Shown here in pieces: positions 28,546 through 38,218 of a DNA stretch of 64,000 nucleotides. Position numbers and translations under genes: made by a program. Numbering within the stretch: the first letter of the stretch is position 1; each line of letters opens with the position of its first letter. Origin of the DNA: Saccharicrinis carchari. Its GTDB lineage: Bacteria; Bacteroidota; Bacteroidia; Bacteroidales; Marinilabiliaceae. Below the pieces are notes generated by a model. That model searched no databases and was not told the DNA's origin. It saw only the letters and a program-made list of their open reading frames with translations. The stretch spans positions 992,001 through 1,056,000 of the forward strand of contig NZ_FXTB01000001.1 in the NCBI RefSeq assembly GCF_900182605.1, in the 5' to 3' direction.

Positions 28546-28836
28546 CTACTCTTTTTCAAGAACATCGCTTAAATACTGATCCAGCTCACGAGCCATCTCA
28601 ATAATAGGCGAAACATCCCTCTTCTCCTCCAACTCCAGAAGTTTATTTACAAACTGTAAAGCGGCCATTCCCAAAAAGTCTTGTGGATCTTTGTCGGAAT
28701 AGTGTTGTTTATATTGTAATACCTTATCGTTGATCAGTTTGGCCGCTTTCCGGATACGCTCTTCCTCCTTACGCTCAATCCGCAAAGGATAAAACCTATC
28801 GGCCACATTTACGCGTATTGAAAGTTTATCGTCCAC
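28546..28836 (-). CDS. zapA: Cell division protein ZapA
   Basis: A 96-residue ZapA homologue. It has the N-terminal LSIRVNVADRFYPLRI strands, the central EERIRKAAKLINDKV helix and a C-terminal coiled coil rich in leucine and glutamate. ZapA tetramers bundle FtsZ filaments at midcell. It lies 10 bases after the coiled-coil gene and upstream of rny. Confidence 0.9.
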   Translation of the reverse strand: MDDKLSIRVNVADRFYPLRIERKEEERIRKAAKLINDKVLQYKQHYSDKDPQDFLGMAALQFVNKLLELEEKRDVSPIIEMARELDQYLSDVLEKE

Positions 28837-28846
28837 CGGCTTTCTG

Positions 28847-29140
28847 TTATTTGTTTAAAAGAGCAATGCATTTATCAATTTCCCGCACAATCTGGTTGAT
28901 TCTTATTTTGGCAAAGTGAACGTCTCCACCGCTTGCCTCCATCGTTTTAGAAAATTTTAATGTATTGTATTTTTCTTGTAAATTGGCCATCTCCCTATGG
29001 GATTTTTCCAATTCTGCAGCAAGCTGATCGTTTTGTTTTTTTAAAAGCCTGTTATCGGACTTAACACTACCATAACGCTCAACTAACTGCGATATTTTAT
29101 ATTGCAAATTATGTACTATTTCTATATTTTCGTTTGCCAT
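28847..29140 (-). CDS. Small coiled-coil protein upstream of zapA
   Basis: 97 residues when started at the ATG 29138-29140, a helical protein with a long coiled coil (about residues 10-65: LVERYGSVKSDNRLLKKQ, then NDQLAAELEKSHREMANL). A longer open frame to 29287 exists, but a promoter-like TAACTTTG lies only 18 bases before the chosen start, so the extension is probably untranslated. Similar small coiled-coil proteins precede zapA in many Bacteroidota; a ZapB-like role is a guess. Confidence 0.75.
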   Translation of the reverse strand: MANENIEIVHNLQYKISQLVERYGSVKSDNRLLKKQNDQLAAELEKSHREMANLQEKYNTLKFSKTMEASGGDVHFAKIRINQIVREIDKCIALLNK

Positions 29141-29158
29141 ATTCACAAAAATGCCACA

Positions 29159-29193
29159 CAAAGTTAACATTGCATTTAAAAAATAAAAACAAA
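29159..29193 (-). promoter_or_regulatory. Possible promoter of the coiled coil-zapA-rny cluster
   Basis: On the minus strand TTTG (29190-29193), a 23-base spacer and TAACTTTG (29159-29166). The spacer is a little long. It supports the start at 29140. Confidence 0.4.
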
Positions 29194-29279
29194 GGTCTGT
29201 TTTCTTTTTATTAACCGCTTTAAGTAATTGGAGCGAACAGCTTAAAATTAAAGTTTTACACTTAAAAAAAAGTGTGTTT

Positions 29280-29311
29280 TTTGGCATTGTGCGTAAAAAT
29301 AACTAAAGTTG
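29280..29311 (+). promoter_or_regulatory. Possible promoter of the M23 peptidase gene
   Basis: TTTG at 29280-29283, a 20-base spacer and TAAAGTTG at 29304-29311 (one mismatch to TAnnTTTG), 34 bases before the start codon. Confidence 0.35.
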
Positions 29312-29345
29312 CCACCACATTTAAAAGAGATAAAATATCCGTTCC

Positions 29346-31052
29346 ATGATTAAAATCAACACTGTTTTTATTGTCGCAAGTATTCTGCTCGGCTCCTTTA
29401 CCAATGCGCAACAACCACCTGCAGCCAATTTTATTTTTCCCATGGAAATTACACCCAGCGTGAGTGGATCGTTTGCCGAATTACGCAGCAACCATTTTCA
29501 TTCGGGGATTGATTTGTCAACCCAAGGTAAAATAGGTGTGCCTGTAAAAAGCATGGATTCAGGTAAGGTGTCACGCATTAAGGTTTCACCCGTGGGTTAT
29601 GGCAATGCTGTTTATATAAATCACCCCAATGGCTACACTACGGTTTACGGACACCTGAACAGTTACGCGCCTAAAATTGATTCTGTTATCACAGCTCAGC
29701 AATATAAAAAACAATCTTTTGCCATTGATTATTTTCCGGTAGAGGATATACCTGTTGCCCGCGGCGAAATAATCGGATTTTCGGGAAACACAGGAAGCTC
29801 TAGCGGACCGCACCTTCATTACGAAATTAGGGACACAAAAACCGAAGAACCTTTGAACCCTTTTTTCTTTCAGGAAATTATTCGAGACGATGTACGTCCC
29901 AAATTACTTAAAATCAGACTGTATCCCTTGGGGGAACGTAGCGCTATTAACGGAGTTAATAAAGCTAAAAATTATGATATTGTATTTTACGATGGTGCCT
30001 ATCACCTGAAAGGCAAACCCAAAATTTATGCCAGCGGACACATTGGTGTAGGTATTGAGATGCTGGATTACATGACTGGTTCATGGAAAAAATGCGGAGT
30101 GTACAAACTGAATATGAAGGTTAACGGGGAAGATTATTATAGTTGGAAACTCGACCGTTTTTCGTTTTACGAATCCAGATACATCAACAGCCATATTGAT
30201 TATGCGTACAAACAAAATAATGGTAAGCGTTTTGAGCGATGTTTCCGCCAGCCTGGTAACCGCCTTAGCATATATGGCTCAAACAAAAACGACGGTGTTT
30301 TTTTTATGGACAGTTCTAAAACAATTCATATTGAAGTTGCAGATGCGGCCAAAAATATATCGAATTTAAAATTTGAACTTTCACAAGGCAAAGAGCTTAG
30401 TATTGAGCATAACTTAAATACCACAAAACTATCCTATTTACACGAACATTTGTTACAAAACGAACACATGCAATGCTTTATTCCTAAAGGTGCCCTGTAT
30501 GATGATACCGACATAAGTATTGAGGCCCAAAACGATACCGACAAGGGAATGATATATCAGGTAGGCCGTAAGGATATTCCGCTTCATAAAAGCATACATA
30601 TTTCTGTAGCATTGCCACAGCATCTTGAAAAATGGAAGGATAAAGTAGCCCTGGCGAGCATCAATAAATCAGGTAAAAAACAATATGCAGGTGGATATGT
30701 TAAAAACGACAGCATTAAATTAAAAACAAGAGATTTTGGTAAATATATTGTAGCCATAGATACCATTGCCCCTAGCATAAGAGCGCATCAAAACATACGT
30801 GGCAGAGTATTCCGAACCAATTCAAAATTTGTTTTTACCTTGCATGACGATTTTTCGGGAATCGCTTCGTACAATGGTTATTTAAACGATAAATGGACCC
30901 TATTTGAGTACGACGCAAAAAACCGAAAGTTAAGCTGCCCCCTTGCTAAAGCACCTATCGAAAAAGGTGGTAAATACCGGTTTAAGCTAGTGGTAAAAGA
31001 CAATTGCGGTAACGAAAAAATATTAGAAAGCCATTTTACCGTTGGGGGTTAA
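29346..31052 (+). CDS. M23 family metallopeptidase (LytM/LysM-type cell-wall hydrolase)
   Basis: A 568-residue exported protein. A signal peptide (INTVFIVASILLGSFTNAQ) is followed by an M23 domain at about residues 30-175 with zinc-site motifs NHFHSGIDLST (H..D) and SSGPHLHYEIRD (HLH). The remaining 390 residues are beta-rich and not assignable by eye, typical of the long Bacteroidota M23 proteins. It should cut peptidoglycan peptides in the periplasm. Divergent from the zapA group. Confidence 0.92.
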   Translation: MIKINTVFIVASILLGSFTNAQQPPAANFIFPMEITPSVSGSFAELRSNHFHSGIDLSTQGKIGVPVKSMDSGKVSRIKVSPVGYGNAVYINHPNGYTTVYGHLNSYAPKIDSVITAQQYKKQSFAIDYFPVEDIPVARGEIIGFSGNTGSSSGPHLHYEIRDTKTEEPLNPFFFQEIIRDDVRPKLLKIRLYPLGERSAINGVNKAKNYDIVFYDGAYHLKGKPKIYASGHIGVGIEMLDYMTGSWKKCGVYKLNMKVNGEDYYSWKLDRFSFYESRYINSHIDYAYKQNNGKRFERCFRQPGNRLSIYGSNKNDGVFFMDSSKTIHIEVADAAKNISNLKFELSQGKELSIEHNLNTTKLSYLHEHLLQNEHMQCFIPKGALYDDTDISIEAQNDTDKGMIYQVGRKDIPLHKSIHISVALPQHLEKWKDKVALASINKSGKKQYAGGYVKNDSIKLKTRDFGKYIVAIDTIAPSIRAHQNIRGRVFRTNSKFVFTLHDDFSGIASYNGYLNDKWTLFEYDAKNRKLSCPLAKAPIEKGGKYRFKLVVKDNCGNEKILESHFTVGG

Positions 31053-31381
31053 CTTCTTTATTTATAACAAGCAAGCCCCTTAAGTAAAATGCGGGTAGCA
31101 GGATGTTTTTTTTCAAACAGATCCCCGTATTCTATGGTCAGATGGCTTACCTGCGTATCACAAAATCAGCCCGTAACAAATTATTGAACTTTAACGGATT
31201 CAGCGCACGGGATATCAATAAAAAAACATTTCTTTGCACTTTGTGCCAAGCCTTATTACAAATTAGGCTAAACAATTAATTATTAGCATCGTGCGCTTAT
31301 ATTTATCCGGAATAATTACTGTATTTTTAACCTACGTTTGTTTATTACTTATTAGTTTTCACTTTGGTTTATTATCTGTAA
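31053..31381. other. Gap before the decarboxylase gene
   Basis: 329 bases without a gene. It contains TACGTTTG at 31333-31340, a TAnnTTTG match 41 bases before the next start. Confidence 0.45.
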
Positions 31382-32806
31382 ATGAAAAATACTTATTTTG
31401 ATTTGATAGAGCAGAGTTATTACTTTCCGCAGGAGGGTTTTGACCTTAGAGATAATTCTTTGACTTTTCATGGTGTTTCGCTTAAATACTTAATAGAAAA
31501 ACATGGAACACCTTTTAGGTTTATCTATTTACCCAAGATTGGCGATCAAATAAAAAAAACGAGAAATCTATTTAACCGTGCCATTAATAATAATGCCTAT
31601 ACCGGTAAGTATCACTTTTGTTATTGTACCAAATGTAACCATTTTTACCACGTTATAAAAGAAGCTCTCAAGCACAATGTTAATCTGGAAACTTCTTCTT
31701 CATTCGATATTGACCTAATACTCAACCTCCACAAGAAGAAACAGATAGACAAGGCCCGCATTATCATTCATAACGGGTATAAAACCGACGATTACCTTGA
31801 AAAGATAGTGAGATTACAGGAAATGGGTTTTAAAAATTCCATTGTGGTATTAGACAGTATTAATGAGTTACGTCGTCTGCTAAAAATAAACAGCACCGAA
31901 AAAATTAAGGTTGGCATCCGCATGGCCATCAGCGAGGAGGCGCAATCGGCTTATTATACTTCGCGACTGGGTATTCCGCCATCCGAAATTATAAATTTTT
32001 TTAAGGAGGAGATACGCGACAACGACAGAGTGGAACTAAGGATGCTGCATTTTTTTGTGGATTCAGGGATCAAGGACACCCTTTACTATTGGGGCGAATT
32101 CCAGAAAGCGCTAAAACTATATATTGAGCTTAAAAAAGAAAGCCCCAACCTACATTGCTTTAATTTAGGTGGAGGATTCCCCATACGCAATCATCTGGGC
32201 TTTGAGTATAATTATGAGTACATGATTAACGAGATTATCGCCAATATTAAACAGGCCTGTGCTAAAGAAAATGTGCCCGATCCGGATATATTTACCGAGT
32301 TTGGTAAATATACCGTTGGTGAGTCGGGCGCCATTATATTTGAGGTACTGGAGCAAAAACAACAAAACGATGCCGAAACCTGGTACCTGATAAACAATAG
32401 TTTAATGAATACCATACCGGATGCCTGGTCCATACACGAGAAGTTTATATTGCTGCCCGTAAATAAATGGAATAATGAGTATGGCAGGGTGCACATTGGT
32501 GGTATTAGCTGCGATCATTCCGATTATTACAACTCGGAGGATATGAACCAGGAAATATTGCTACCCAAGTATGATGAGTTTAACGAAGAAGATGACCGAA
32601 AAGAGCCCTTGTACCTCGGTTTTTTTCATACAGGAGCCTATCAGGATTCTATCAGCGGCTATGGTGGTATAAAGCATTGTCTTATTCCTTCGCCCAAACA
32701 TGTAATTGTAGATCGCGACGAGCGCGGAAACATAGTAGACTATGTTTATCGTGAGGAACAATCAGCCGCCGATATGTTTCATATATTGGGGTATAATAAG
32801 GAATAG
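31382..32806 (+). CDS. PLP-dependent decarboxylase, probable arginine decarboxylase
   Basis: A 474-residue fold-type III PLP decarboxylase (Orn/DAP/Arg decarboxylase 2 family). The PLP lysine is Lys84 in FCYCTKCNHF; ETSSSFDID, the phosphate-binding NLGGGFPIRN and a late SCDHSDYY region with the second-site cysteine and aspartate follow. It resembles the biosynthetic arginine decarboxylases of Bacteroidota, which start polyamine synthesis, but is shorter than E. coli SpeA. The loop that is often EPGR reads TEFGKYTVGESG. Diaminopimelate decarboxylase is less likely. Confidence 0.82.
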   Translation: MKNTYFDLIEQSYYFPQEGFDLRDNSLTFHGVSLKYLIEKHGTPFRFIYLPKIGDQIKKTRNLFNRAINNNAYTGKYHFCYCTKCNHFYHVIKEALKHNVNLETSSSFDIDLILNLHKKKQIDKARIIIHNGYKTDDYLEKIVRLQEMGFKNSIVVLDSINELRRLLKINSTEKIKVGIRMAISEEAQSAYYTSRLGIPPSEIINFFKEEIRDNDRVELRMLHFFVDSGIKDTLYYWGEFQKALKLYIELKKESPNLHCFNLGGGFPIRNHLGFEYNYEYMINEIIANIKQACAKENVPDPDIFTEFGKYTVGESGAIIFEVLEQKQQNDAETWYLINNSLMNTIPDAWSIHEKFILLPVNKWNNEYGRVHIGGISCDHSDYYNSEDMNQEILLPKYDEFNEEDDRKEPLYLGFFHTGAYQDSISGYGGIKHCLIPSPKHVIVDRDERGNIVDYVYREEQSAADMFHILGYNKE

Positions 32807-32833
32807 AATGGTTGTTAACTTCTCATCCATAAT

Positions 32834-32866
32834 AAAAAAAGCCCGGCAATACCGGGCTTTTTTTTA
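32834..32866. terminator. Bidirectional terminator
   Basis: AAAAAAAGCCCGG and CCGGGCTTTTTTT form a strong stem with a CAATA loop between the convergent decarboxylase and lipase genes. T runs occur on both strands. Confidence 0.92.
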
Positions 32867-32886
32867 AAAATATAAGATCCTGCAAT

Positions 32887-34236
32887 TTACGGATAGCTCA
32901 CTGTTTCATAACTATTTATAGCCGCTTGAGGGATATTGGTATTATATTGCTTGTTGATGGCTTTGATAAATGCATTGGCAATAATGGCCGAACCGCGGGC
33001 CGTGGCATGAATCCCGTCCAAGGAAAAAATTCCCCCAGAAATAAAAGTAGAGGTATATGTATGTCCATCCAGCAACAGGCCTGTAGTACCGGCTTCTTGC
33101 ATCAAGGCGTTCAAATCAACAAAGGCCAATCCGTATTGGTTGGCTATGCTTTTAATGGTTTGATTGTAGGCCTCGGTTGCGGCATCAATATCAGCCACAT
33201 CGTCTGCATCTAACACATATTCCTCAGGTATTGGCATTTTGGATCCCCAGCCCACTTCCGTATCTCTGATATTGCTTAGTGCAGGCAGCAGCACTTTCTC
33301 GCCATTTTTAATTTGACGTATCTTTCCGGGATGCGCATAATCATCATCTGCAATTACCAATGCGTTTTTACCTTTCACAAATTCTATTTTTGCTAAGCCC
33401 ATTGCTTCAGATCCTGCGTTGTATTGTGCATACCCGGCATTTAGCAAATCGGCGGTAGCCTGATCAATTTCCAAAGCATCATAAGGTATTGCATCAAAGT
33501 AAGGCAAGGCTTCAATATCCGGTACATTAGCGATAACCCCTAAGGTAGAGCCCCGAAACAATTGAGCGGCTATGGCGCCCATATAATTGGCAAACATATT
33601 AGGGTTTGTAATTGAATCTGCCTCGCCCCCTGCGAGAGCATAGGTGAGCACATCGTTGCCACCTATCCAAAGCGATACAAAAGTTGGGTTTTGCGCCAAG
33701 GCATCTGCCAACACGCTGGTGTTCATACTGCTTGCAAAGCGGCTAAAAAAAGGATTTGCTTGCGAATAATAAGTTAAAGGATCGGCATTAACAACCGTGG
33801 CCAACAAATGAAAGGATTTGGCTCCCGGAACACCCAGGTTGTTGATTGGGGTGCTGGCATCGTAAACCCGCTCGGCAAATATATCTATGTTTCCGGGGTT
33901 AGGCACAGGGGCCATCCCCTGATCCACTATTTTTAATTGAAGATAACCCGCTCCTGTACTGCCCACACTTCCATCCAACCTTACCCATGGCTGTGTAAAA
34001 CCTTTATTACCTACCGAGGCCAACTGCCCGGCTATAATATTAGGGAAGCTACTCTGCTGTCCCCTGCTGCCCAGGGCGCCATCGGTATATCCGGCCGTAT
34101 AGGAATCGCCAAGCGCCACGAAGGTAGAAAAATCGACCTCTCCACTTGAAGGTTTAAAGTCCTTGTGTTCAACTTCGCACCGCGTAAACAGCACAACAAC
34201 AAGTAACAATAGGGTATATTTAATTTTATGTATCAT
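32887..34236 (-). CDS. SGNH/GDSL hydrolase lipoprotein
   Basis: A 449-residue lipoprotein (lipobox FTRC) with an SGNH esterase fold. Block I FVALGDSYTAGY carries the nucleophile serine, the glycine block is NLGVPGAKS, the asparagine block SLWIGGNDVL and the final DGIHATARG carries Asp and His. It probably hydrolyses lipids or esters at the cell surface. It follows the FadL-like gene by 48 bases, so the pair may release and import fatty acids. Confidence 0.9.
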   Translation of the reverse strand: MIHKIKYTLLLLVVVLFTRCEVEHKDFKPSSGEVDFSTFVALGDSYTAGYTDGALGSRGQQSSFPNIIAGQLASVGNKGFTQPWVRLDGSVGSTGAGYLQLKIVDQGMAPVPNPGNIDIFAERVYDASTPINNLGVPGAKSFHLLATVVNADPLTYYSQANPFFSRFASSMNTSVLADALAQNPTFVSLWIGGNDVLTYALAGGEADSITNPNMFANYMGAIAAQLFRGSTLGVIANVPDIEALPYFDAIPYDALEIDQATADLLNAGYAQYNAGSEAMGLAKIEFVKGKNALVIADDDYAHPGKIRQIKNGEKVLLPALSNIRDTEVGWGSKMPIPEEYVLDADDVADIDAATEAYNQTIKSIANQYGLAFVDLNALMQEAGTTGLLLDGHTYTSTFISGGIFSLDGIHATARGSAIIANAFIKAINKQYNTNIPQAAINSYETVSYP

Positions 34237-34284
34237 CTTAATATTCTATTGAAAAGTTTAATCTTAATTTATTTCAGGTACCAC

Positions 34285-35508
34285 CTAAAAAGCATAAGTA
34301 ATACCTATTCCGGGTATAATGGCTCTACTATTATAAGTGCCATAAAAATTGGCCGGTTGGTATCCGGCATCGCGCTCCATACCGGTTATATAAAGAAAGG
34401 AGGCATCCACGCTCCATTTGTCGTTAAGGAAATAAGAAGCACCCAAGGACATACCCACTTTATTCATTCCCGGCGTTTCCGGATTAAGGTATTCGTCGGA
34501 GATCGGGGTCTCGTCGAAATAAGCTCCTGCCCTAACAATGAGCTTATCGCTGAATAGGTACTCGGCTCCCAAACGGTATATCATAGTGTTTTTGTATTCT
34601 CTGGGGTTGTACGAATCGAATAATTGTGGTGTATTCTGTTGAAAATCGAACACCAGTTCCTGATAGGCATCCCAAAAAACATATTGCAAGTCGGCGGCCA
34701 AGGTTAGTTTATTGTTCACTTTATACCCTGCACCCAAAGTAAGGTTGGCGGGCAATGGCAGCTCGGCATCAAATTTATTTTTAGCAGGGAAAGCAGCGGA
34801 TAGCCCTGGAGCCACAAAAAAATCGGCATCGCCCCCCTCCATTTCCATGGCCACCTTTGATCGGTAATCCAATCCAAAGGATAGGGCATCGCTAGCCTGA
34901 TAATACAATCCGGCATTAAAACCGAAGGACGTAGTTGTTCCATTAATATTGACATGCGCCTCACCATCAGGCCCCATTAGCGGTAAAGCTTTATTTAAAT
35001 CAACACCTCCAAAAACAATCATGGCTCCGGCACCAAAACCCAGTTTATCACTTATTTTAAACGACAAGGTTGGCTGTACAACAATAGCCCTGAGCGATAT
35101 ATCCTGTATAAGATATCTTCCATCCCAATCCTCCTTCCAAGCCAGGGAATTACCAAAGGGTGTGTTTATCCCCAAACCGGCCACCAACCTGTCCGATAAG
35201 CGAGCTGCTCCATAAAAGTAAAAAGGGGTACCCGTTGGGCTCTCCGTTTCTGTCTGGTATGTGGAGTTTTGCTTTGAAAAAGTAACATTAGAAAACACAA
35301 AACTACCTCCTAAGGTAATATCATAATTTTTTTTCATTAATCCCAAAGCACCGGGATTAAAGTGAACCGAAGAAGCGCCAAGCATTAGTGCCGTTCCGGT
35401 ATGTCCCATGGCCGTGTTCTTTTGGCTTTGAACATTTACCTGGTATCCTTCGGCATGGCTATTGATGGCTAAAGCAGCCAGCCAAATCACAATAATAAAT
35501 CTATTCAT
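34285..35508 (-). CDS. OmpP1/FadL-type outer-membrane channel
   Basis: 407 residues: a signal peptide (IIVIWLAALAINSHA), the N-terminal plug with the NPG motif (SSVHFNPGALGLMKKN) and a 14-strand barrel ending in GIGITYAF with the terminal phenylalanine expected of outer-membrane proteins. FadL-family channels import long-chain fatty acids or aromatic hydrocarbons. Coupled with the downstream esterase lipoprotein. Confidence 0.92.
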   Translation of the reverse strand: MNRFIIVIWLAALAINSHAEGYQVNVQSQKNTAMGHTGTALMLGASSVHFNPGALGLMKKNYDITLGGSFVFSNVTFSKQNSTYQTETESPTGTPFYFYGAARLSDRLVAGLGINTPFGNSLAWKEDWDGRYLIQDISLRAIVVQPTLSFKISDKLGFGAGAMIVFGGVDLNKALPLMGPDGEAHVNINGTTTSFGFNAGLYYQASDALSFGLDYRSKVAMEMEGGDADFFVAPGLSAAFPAKNKFDAELPLPANLTLGAGYKVNNKLTLAADLQYVFWDAYQELVFDFQQNTPQLFDSYNPREYKNTMIYRLGAEYLFSDKLIVRAGAYFDETPISDEYLNPETPGMNKVGMSLGASYFLNDKWSVDASFLYITGMERDAGYQPANFYGTYNSRAIIPGIGITYAF

Positions 35509-36288
35509 CGTATTTAATTTTTTACAAACTCAAAAAACATCGCAACGTACTAACAATATTTTTTTTAGTATATATAGCACTGCCAAAAAATGAGCATGCC
35601 ACAAACAATTACTACTTTTAACTTTATTGGTCACATCGTCAAATGAAAAAGGTTGGCCGTATTGAATAATAGGCAGGACGCCCGGGCCGGTAACTAATAA
35701 TTTTTATATTTGTCACTACCTACAAATTACATTACAACCCTATGTACGCATGAATAGCCTGCTATGTGCTTAACAAATCGTTAAATACTGGTGCTGCTGA
35801 AGTACAAGCTTTTATTGCAGGCTTTACCAAATTATTCAATGACTACCGGGATGGGAAACAAAAATACATCCGGAGATAATCCAAAGGCAACCAGCAAAAG
35901 GTTGAGGCGATTGTTGCTTTGACAGGCCTACTCCGGATTGTTATTTTTAGATGAACTTTTCAGTCGTCTCCTTCCACATCGCCGTATAGGTTACGAACGA
36001 TCCTCAAAGATCTTTCTACACGGAACAATAGTACTTTACTTATTCCGGGCCACGTTTTAAACCTGTGGCCGAGCTGTGTACCCGCATCGTTAGCTTGGAA
36101 AAAGGGAAAGTAACTAACAATGTTATTAGCTCCGGGCAAATCATGGAACGTTTAGCGCGTTATTTTTTGCGGTTTGATGTTTCACGGGCCGCAAATTGAG
36201 GGTAAACTCAAGGAACCCTGTACTTTATTTTTAATCTTGCTTTAATAAGAAAAGAGCCGTTATTCCTGACCAGGCCTTACTTAACAAC
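35509..36288. other. 780-base gap with an ABC ATPase relic
   Basis: Apart from the relic (35757-36199) the gap shows no intact frame. 35509-35756 is A+T-rich with no feature I can name. Confidence 0.5.
35757..36199 (+). pseudogene. Decayed ABC transporter ATPase gene
   Basis: Three frames in succession give pieces of one ABC ATPase: the signature SKGNQQKVEAIVALTG (35880 onward), a Walker B-like LLFLDELFS (35938 onward, next frame), and the part after Walker B, VAELCTRIVSLEKGKV (36065 onward, third frame), ending at 36199. An in-frame TAA at 35877 precedes the signature. The Walker A half is not recognisable. SKGNQQK and LEKGKV are typical of ABC-2 type exporters, but the substrate is unknown. 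No permease gene remains. Confidence 0.7.
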
Positions 36289-36702
36289 CTACCCTTTCCT
36301 AAACCTATCCAGCGCCTCCCCTATTTCCGTGCATATACCCAGCTTACCATTTATCAAGGTCGTGGTGGTGATTGCCGCCTTGAGGCATAGTTTTTCGTCG
36401 GCCAGGCGGTAAATATCCTGGTAAAACATATACTTTACGCCTTTGTGCTCACACCTCAATCTCACCACAAAAACATCATTGCTGCGAAGCGGGTATTTGT
36501 ACTGCATATCGGCGCGCGCCACAACAGCCAGAATATTGCGTTGGAACAGATTGGCAAAGTTAACGCCTATCGAATCCAGAAATTCGTGGCGCGTATGTTC
36601 CAGGTAATTTTGATACACGGCATTGTTCACCACCCCTTGCAGGTCGCACTCGTAGTCTCTTACCTTAAATTCCAGTTCAAAGTCGTATGTAGTTTTGTTC
36701 AT
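36289..36702 (-). CDS. Acyl-CoA thioesterase, hot-dog fold (4HBT/YbgC family)
   Basis: A 137-residue single hot-dog domain. The catalytic-helix motif [23 protein letters not shown] (Asp near residue 20) is that of YbgC/FadM-like thioesterases, which cut acyl-CoA thioesters. Alanine/threonine variations do not affect the motif. The substrate cannot be told. It is followed on the same strand by nothing within 780 bases. Confidence 0.88.
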   Translation of the reverse strand: MNKTTYDFELEFKVRDYECDLQGVVNNAVYQNYLEHTRHEFLDSIGVNFANLFQRNILAVVARADMQYKYPLRSNDVFVVRLRCEHKGVKYMFYQDIYRLADEKLCLKAAITTTTLINGKLGICTEIGEALDRFRKG

Positions 36703-36830
36703 ATCAAATTTATATTACTATGCTAACCCACTGCCTTTCTGCTAACACTAACAGATCTGGGCCACATTAGGTTATACCTTTTACACTCATCCCTCTCCGC
36801 ATCCCTCTGTGCCGTATCAATGCACGCGGC

Positions 36831-37877
36831 TTAAGGGTGCTGACAGGTCTCCGCTACTTCCCTTTTTATCAGTGCAACCAAATCATCAATATCTTCCTCC
36901 CGGGTATCAAAGGAGCACATCCATCGCACTTCCGATTTGTGTTCGTCCCACACATAAAAAAAGAATTCTTTTTGCAAGGGTGCAATAATTTGGGGCGGAA
37001 CAATGGCAAATACCCCATTGCTCTGCACCTCCTGGGTGATTTTTATCTGTGGGATGGCCTTAAGCTTTACAGCCAGTTTCTGGGCCATTTTATTGGCATG
37101 GAAGGCATTCGTACGCCATAAATTGTCCGATAGCAAAGCCTCAAACTGCGCAGCAGTATAGCGCATTTTAGAGTGGAGCTGGGCTGTTTGCTTACGTATA
37201 TATTTTACCGCCCCGGTAGGCTGCTTAAAGAACAATACAGCCTCGCCGAACATTAAACCATTTTTAGTACCTCCAAAAGAGAGTACGTCCACACCGGCAT
37301 CTATTGTCATCTCCTTAAAAGTACAATTTAATGCCGCAGCCGCGTTGGATATCCTGGCTCCGTCCATGTGCAGGTACATGTTATTTTGATGCGCATAATC
37401 TGCAATTTCCCGTATCTCTTCAATCGCGTATAAAGTACCCAGCTCTGTGGCCTGGGTAATGCTCACCATACCCGGCTGCGAGTGATGCTCAAACCCTATG
37501 CCGTGCATTTGCGCCGCAATGTTTGCGACCGTGAGTTTTCCATTATCCGTTTGCACAGGCAACAATTTACACCCCGAATGCTTTTCGGGAGCACCGCACT
37601 CGTCCACGTTTATATGTGCCGTTTCGGGGCAGATAACCGAATGATACGGTCTGGTCAACGCCTGAATGGCAATTACATTGGCACCGGTTCCGTTATATAC
37701 AAAAAACACATCGGTATCCATTCCAAATAATTCCCTGAACTTCTGAATCGTTCTGTGCGTTAGTTCATCACCGCCATACCCCACAGCATGGCCATTGTTT
37801 GCATTGGTCAATGCTTCGAGCACTTTGGGGTGAACCCCGGAGTTATTGTCGCTGGCAAAACCTCTTATTCTTCCCAT
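36831..37877 (-). CDS. Low-specificity L-threonine aldolase
   Basis: About 348 residues from the ATG at 37875-37877; a longer frame to 37907 exists, but the family usually begins at GFASDNNSGVHP. It is a PLP fold-type I enzyme cutting threonine or allo-threonine to glycine and acetaldehyde. Motifs are HAVGYGGDELT, the aspartate in LHMDGARISNA and the PLP lysine in LSFGGTKNGL. It provides glycine for one-carbon use, complementing gcvT and serine genes elsewhere in the window. Confidence 0.93.
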   Translation of the reverse strand: MGRIRGFASDNNSGVHPKVLEALTNANNGHAVGYGGDELTHRTIQKFRELFGMDTDVFFVYNGTGANVIAIQALTRPYHSVICPETAHINVDECGAPEKHSGCKLLPVQTDNGKLTVANIAAQMHGIGFEHHSQPGMVSITQATELGTLYAIEEIREIADYAHQNNMYLHMDGARISNAAAALNCTFKEMTIDAGVDVLSFGGTKNGLMFGEAVLFFKQPTGAVKYIRKQTAQLHSKMRYTAAQFEALLSDNLWRTNAFHANKMAQKLAVKLKAIPQIKITQEVQSNGVFAIVPPQIIAPLQKEFFFYVWDEHKSEVRWMCSFDTREEDIDDLVALIKREVAETCQHP

Positions 37878-37936
37878 ATACAGATTTTTTAAAGTCCGAA
37901 TTTGCAAAGAATTATTGTAAACTTATACCCCTTAAC

Positions 37937-37958
37937 CTAAAAAAAAGCCGATACATTT
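37937..37958 (-). terminator. Terminator upstream of the threonine aldolase gene
   Basis: On the minus strand GCCGGTACAT-AA-ATGTATCGGC is followed by TTTTTTTT. It probably ends transcription from the glutathione peroxidase gene about 260 bases upstream. Confidence 0.7.
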
Positions 37959-38218
37959 ATGTACCGGCCTCCACAGTTAATAAAACAAAACACAATATAG
38001 CCTTTCCGGATAGGAAAGCTCCATTTCGCTTTTCTTTAATAAGTAAAGTAGTAACGCAATCCTCTGCTCCATGTGCTACCTTATGCTTCAGCAATGTACC
38101 AATTTTTTGAATTAAAGACGTCTCGAATAATTTTATTAATATTTTTCAATTAAAAAATCAGCAATAGAATGAGGGGTTCAAAAAGAGGATAGCCGTATTT
38201 TTACATTATCCGGTAGGA

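Noticed and set aside
29141-29287. N-terminal extension of the coiled-coil protein upstream of zapA
   Set aside because: It would run through a promoter-like element and adds non-family sequence.
36705-36712. TAAATTTG on the minus strand next to the thioesterase start
   Set aside because: It lies only two bases from the start codon, so transcription would begin inside the gene.
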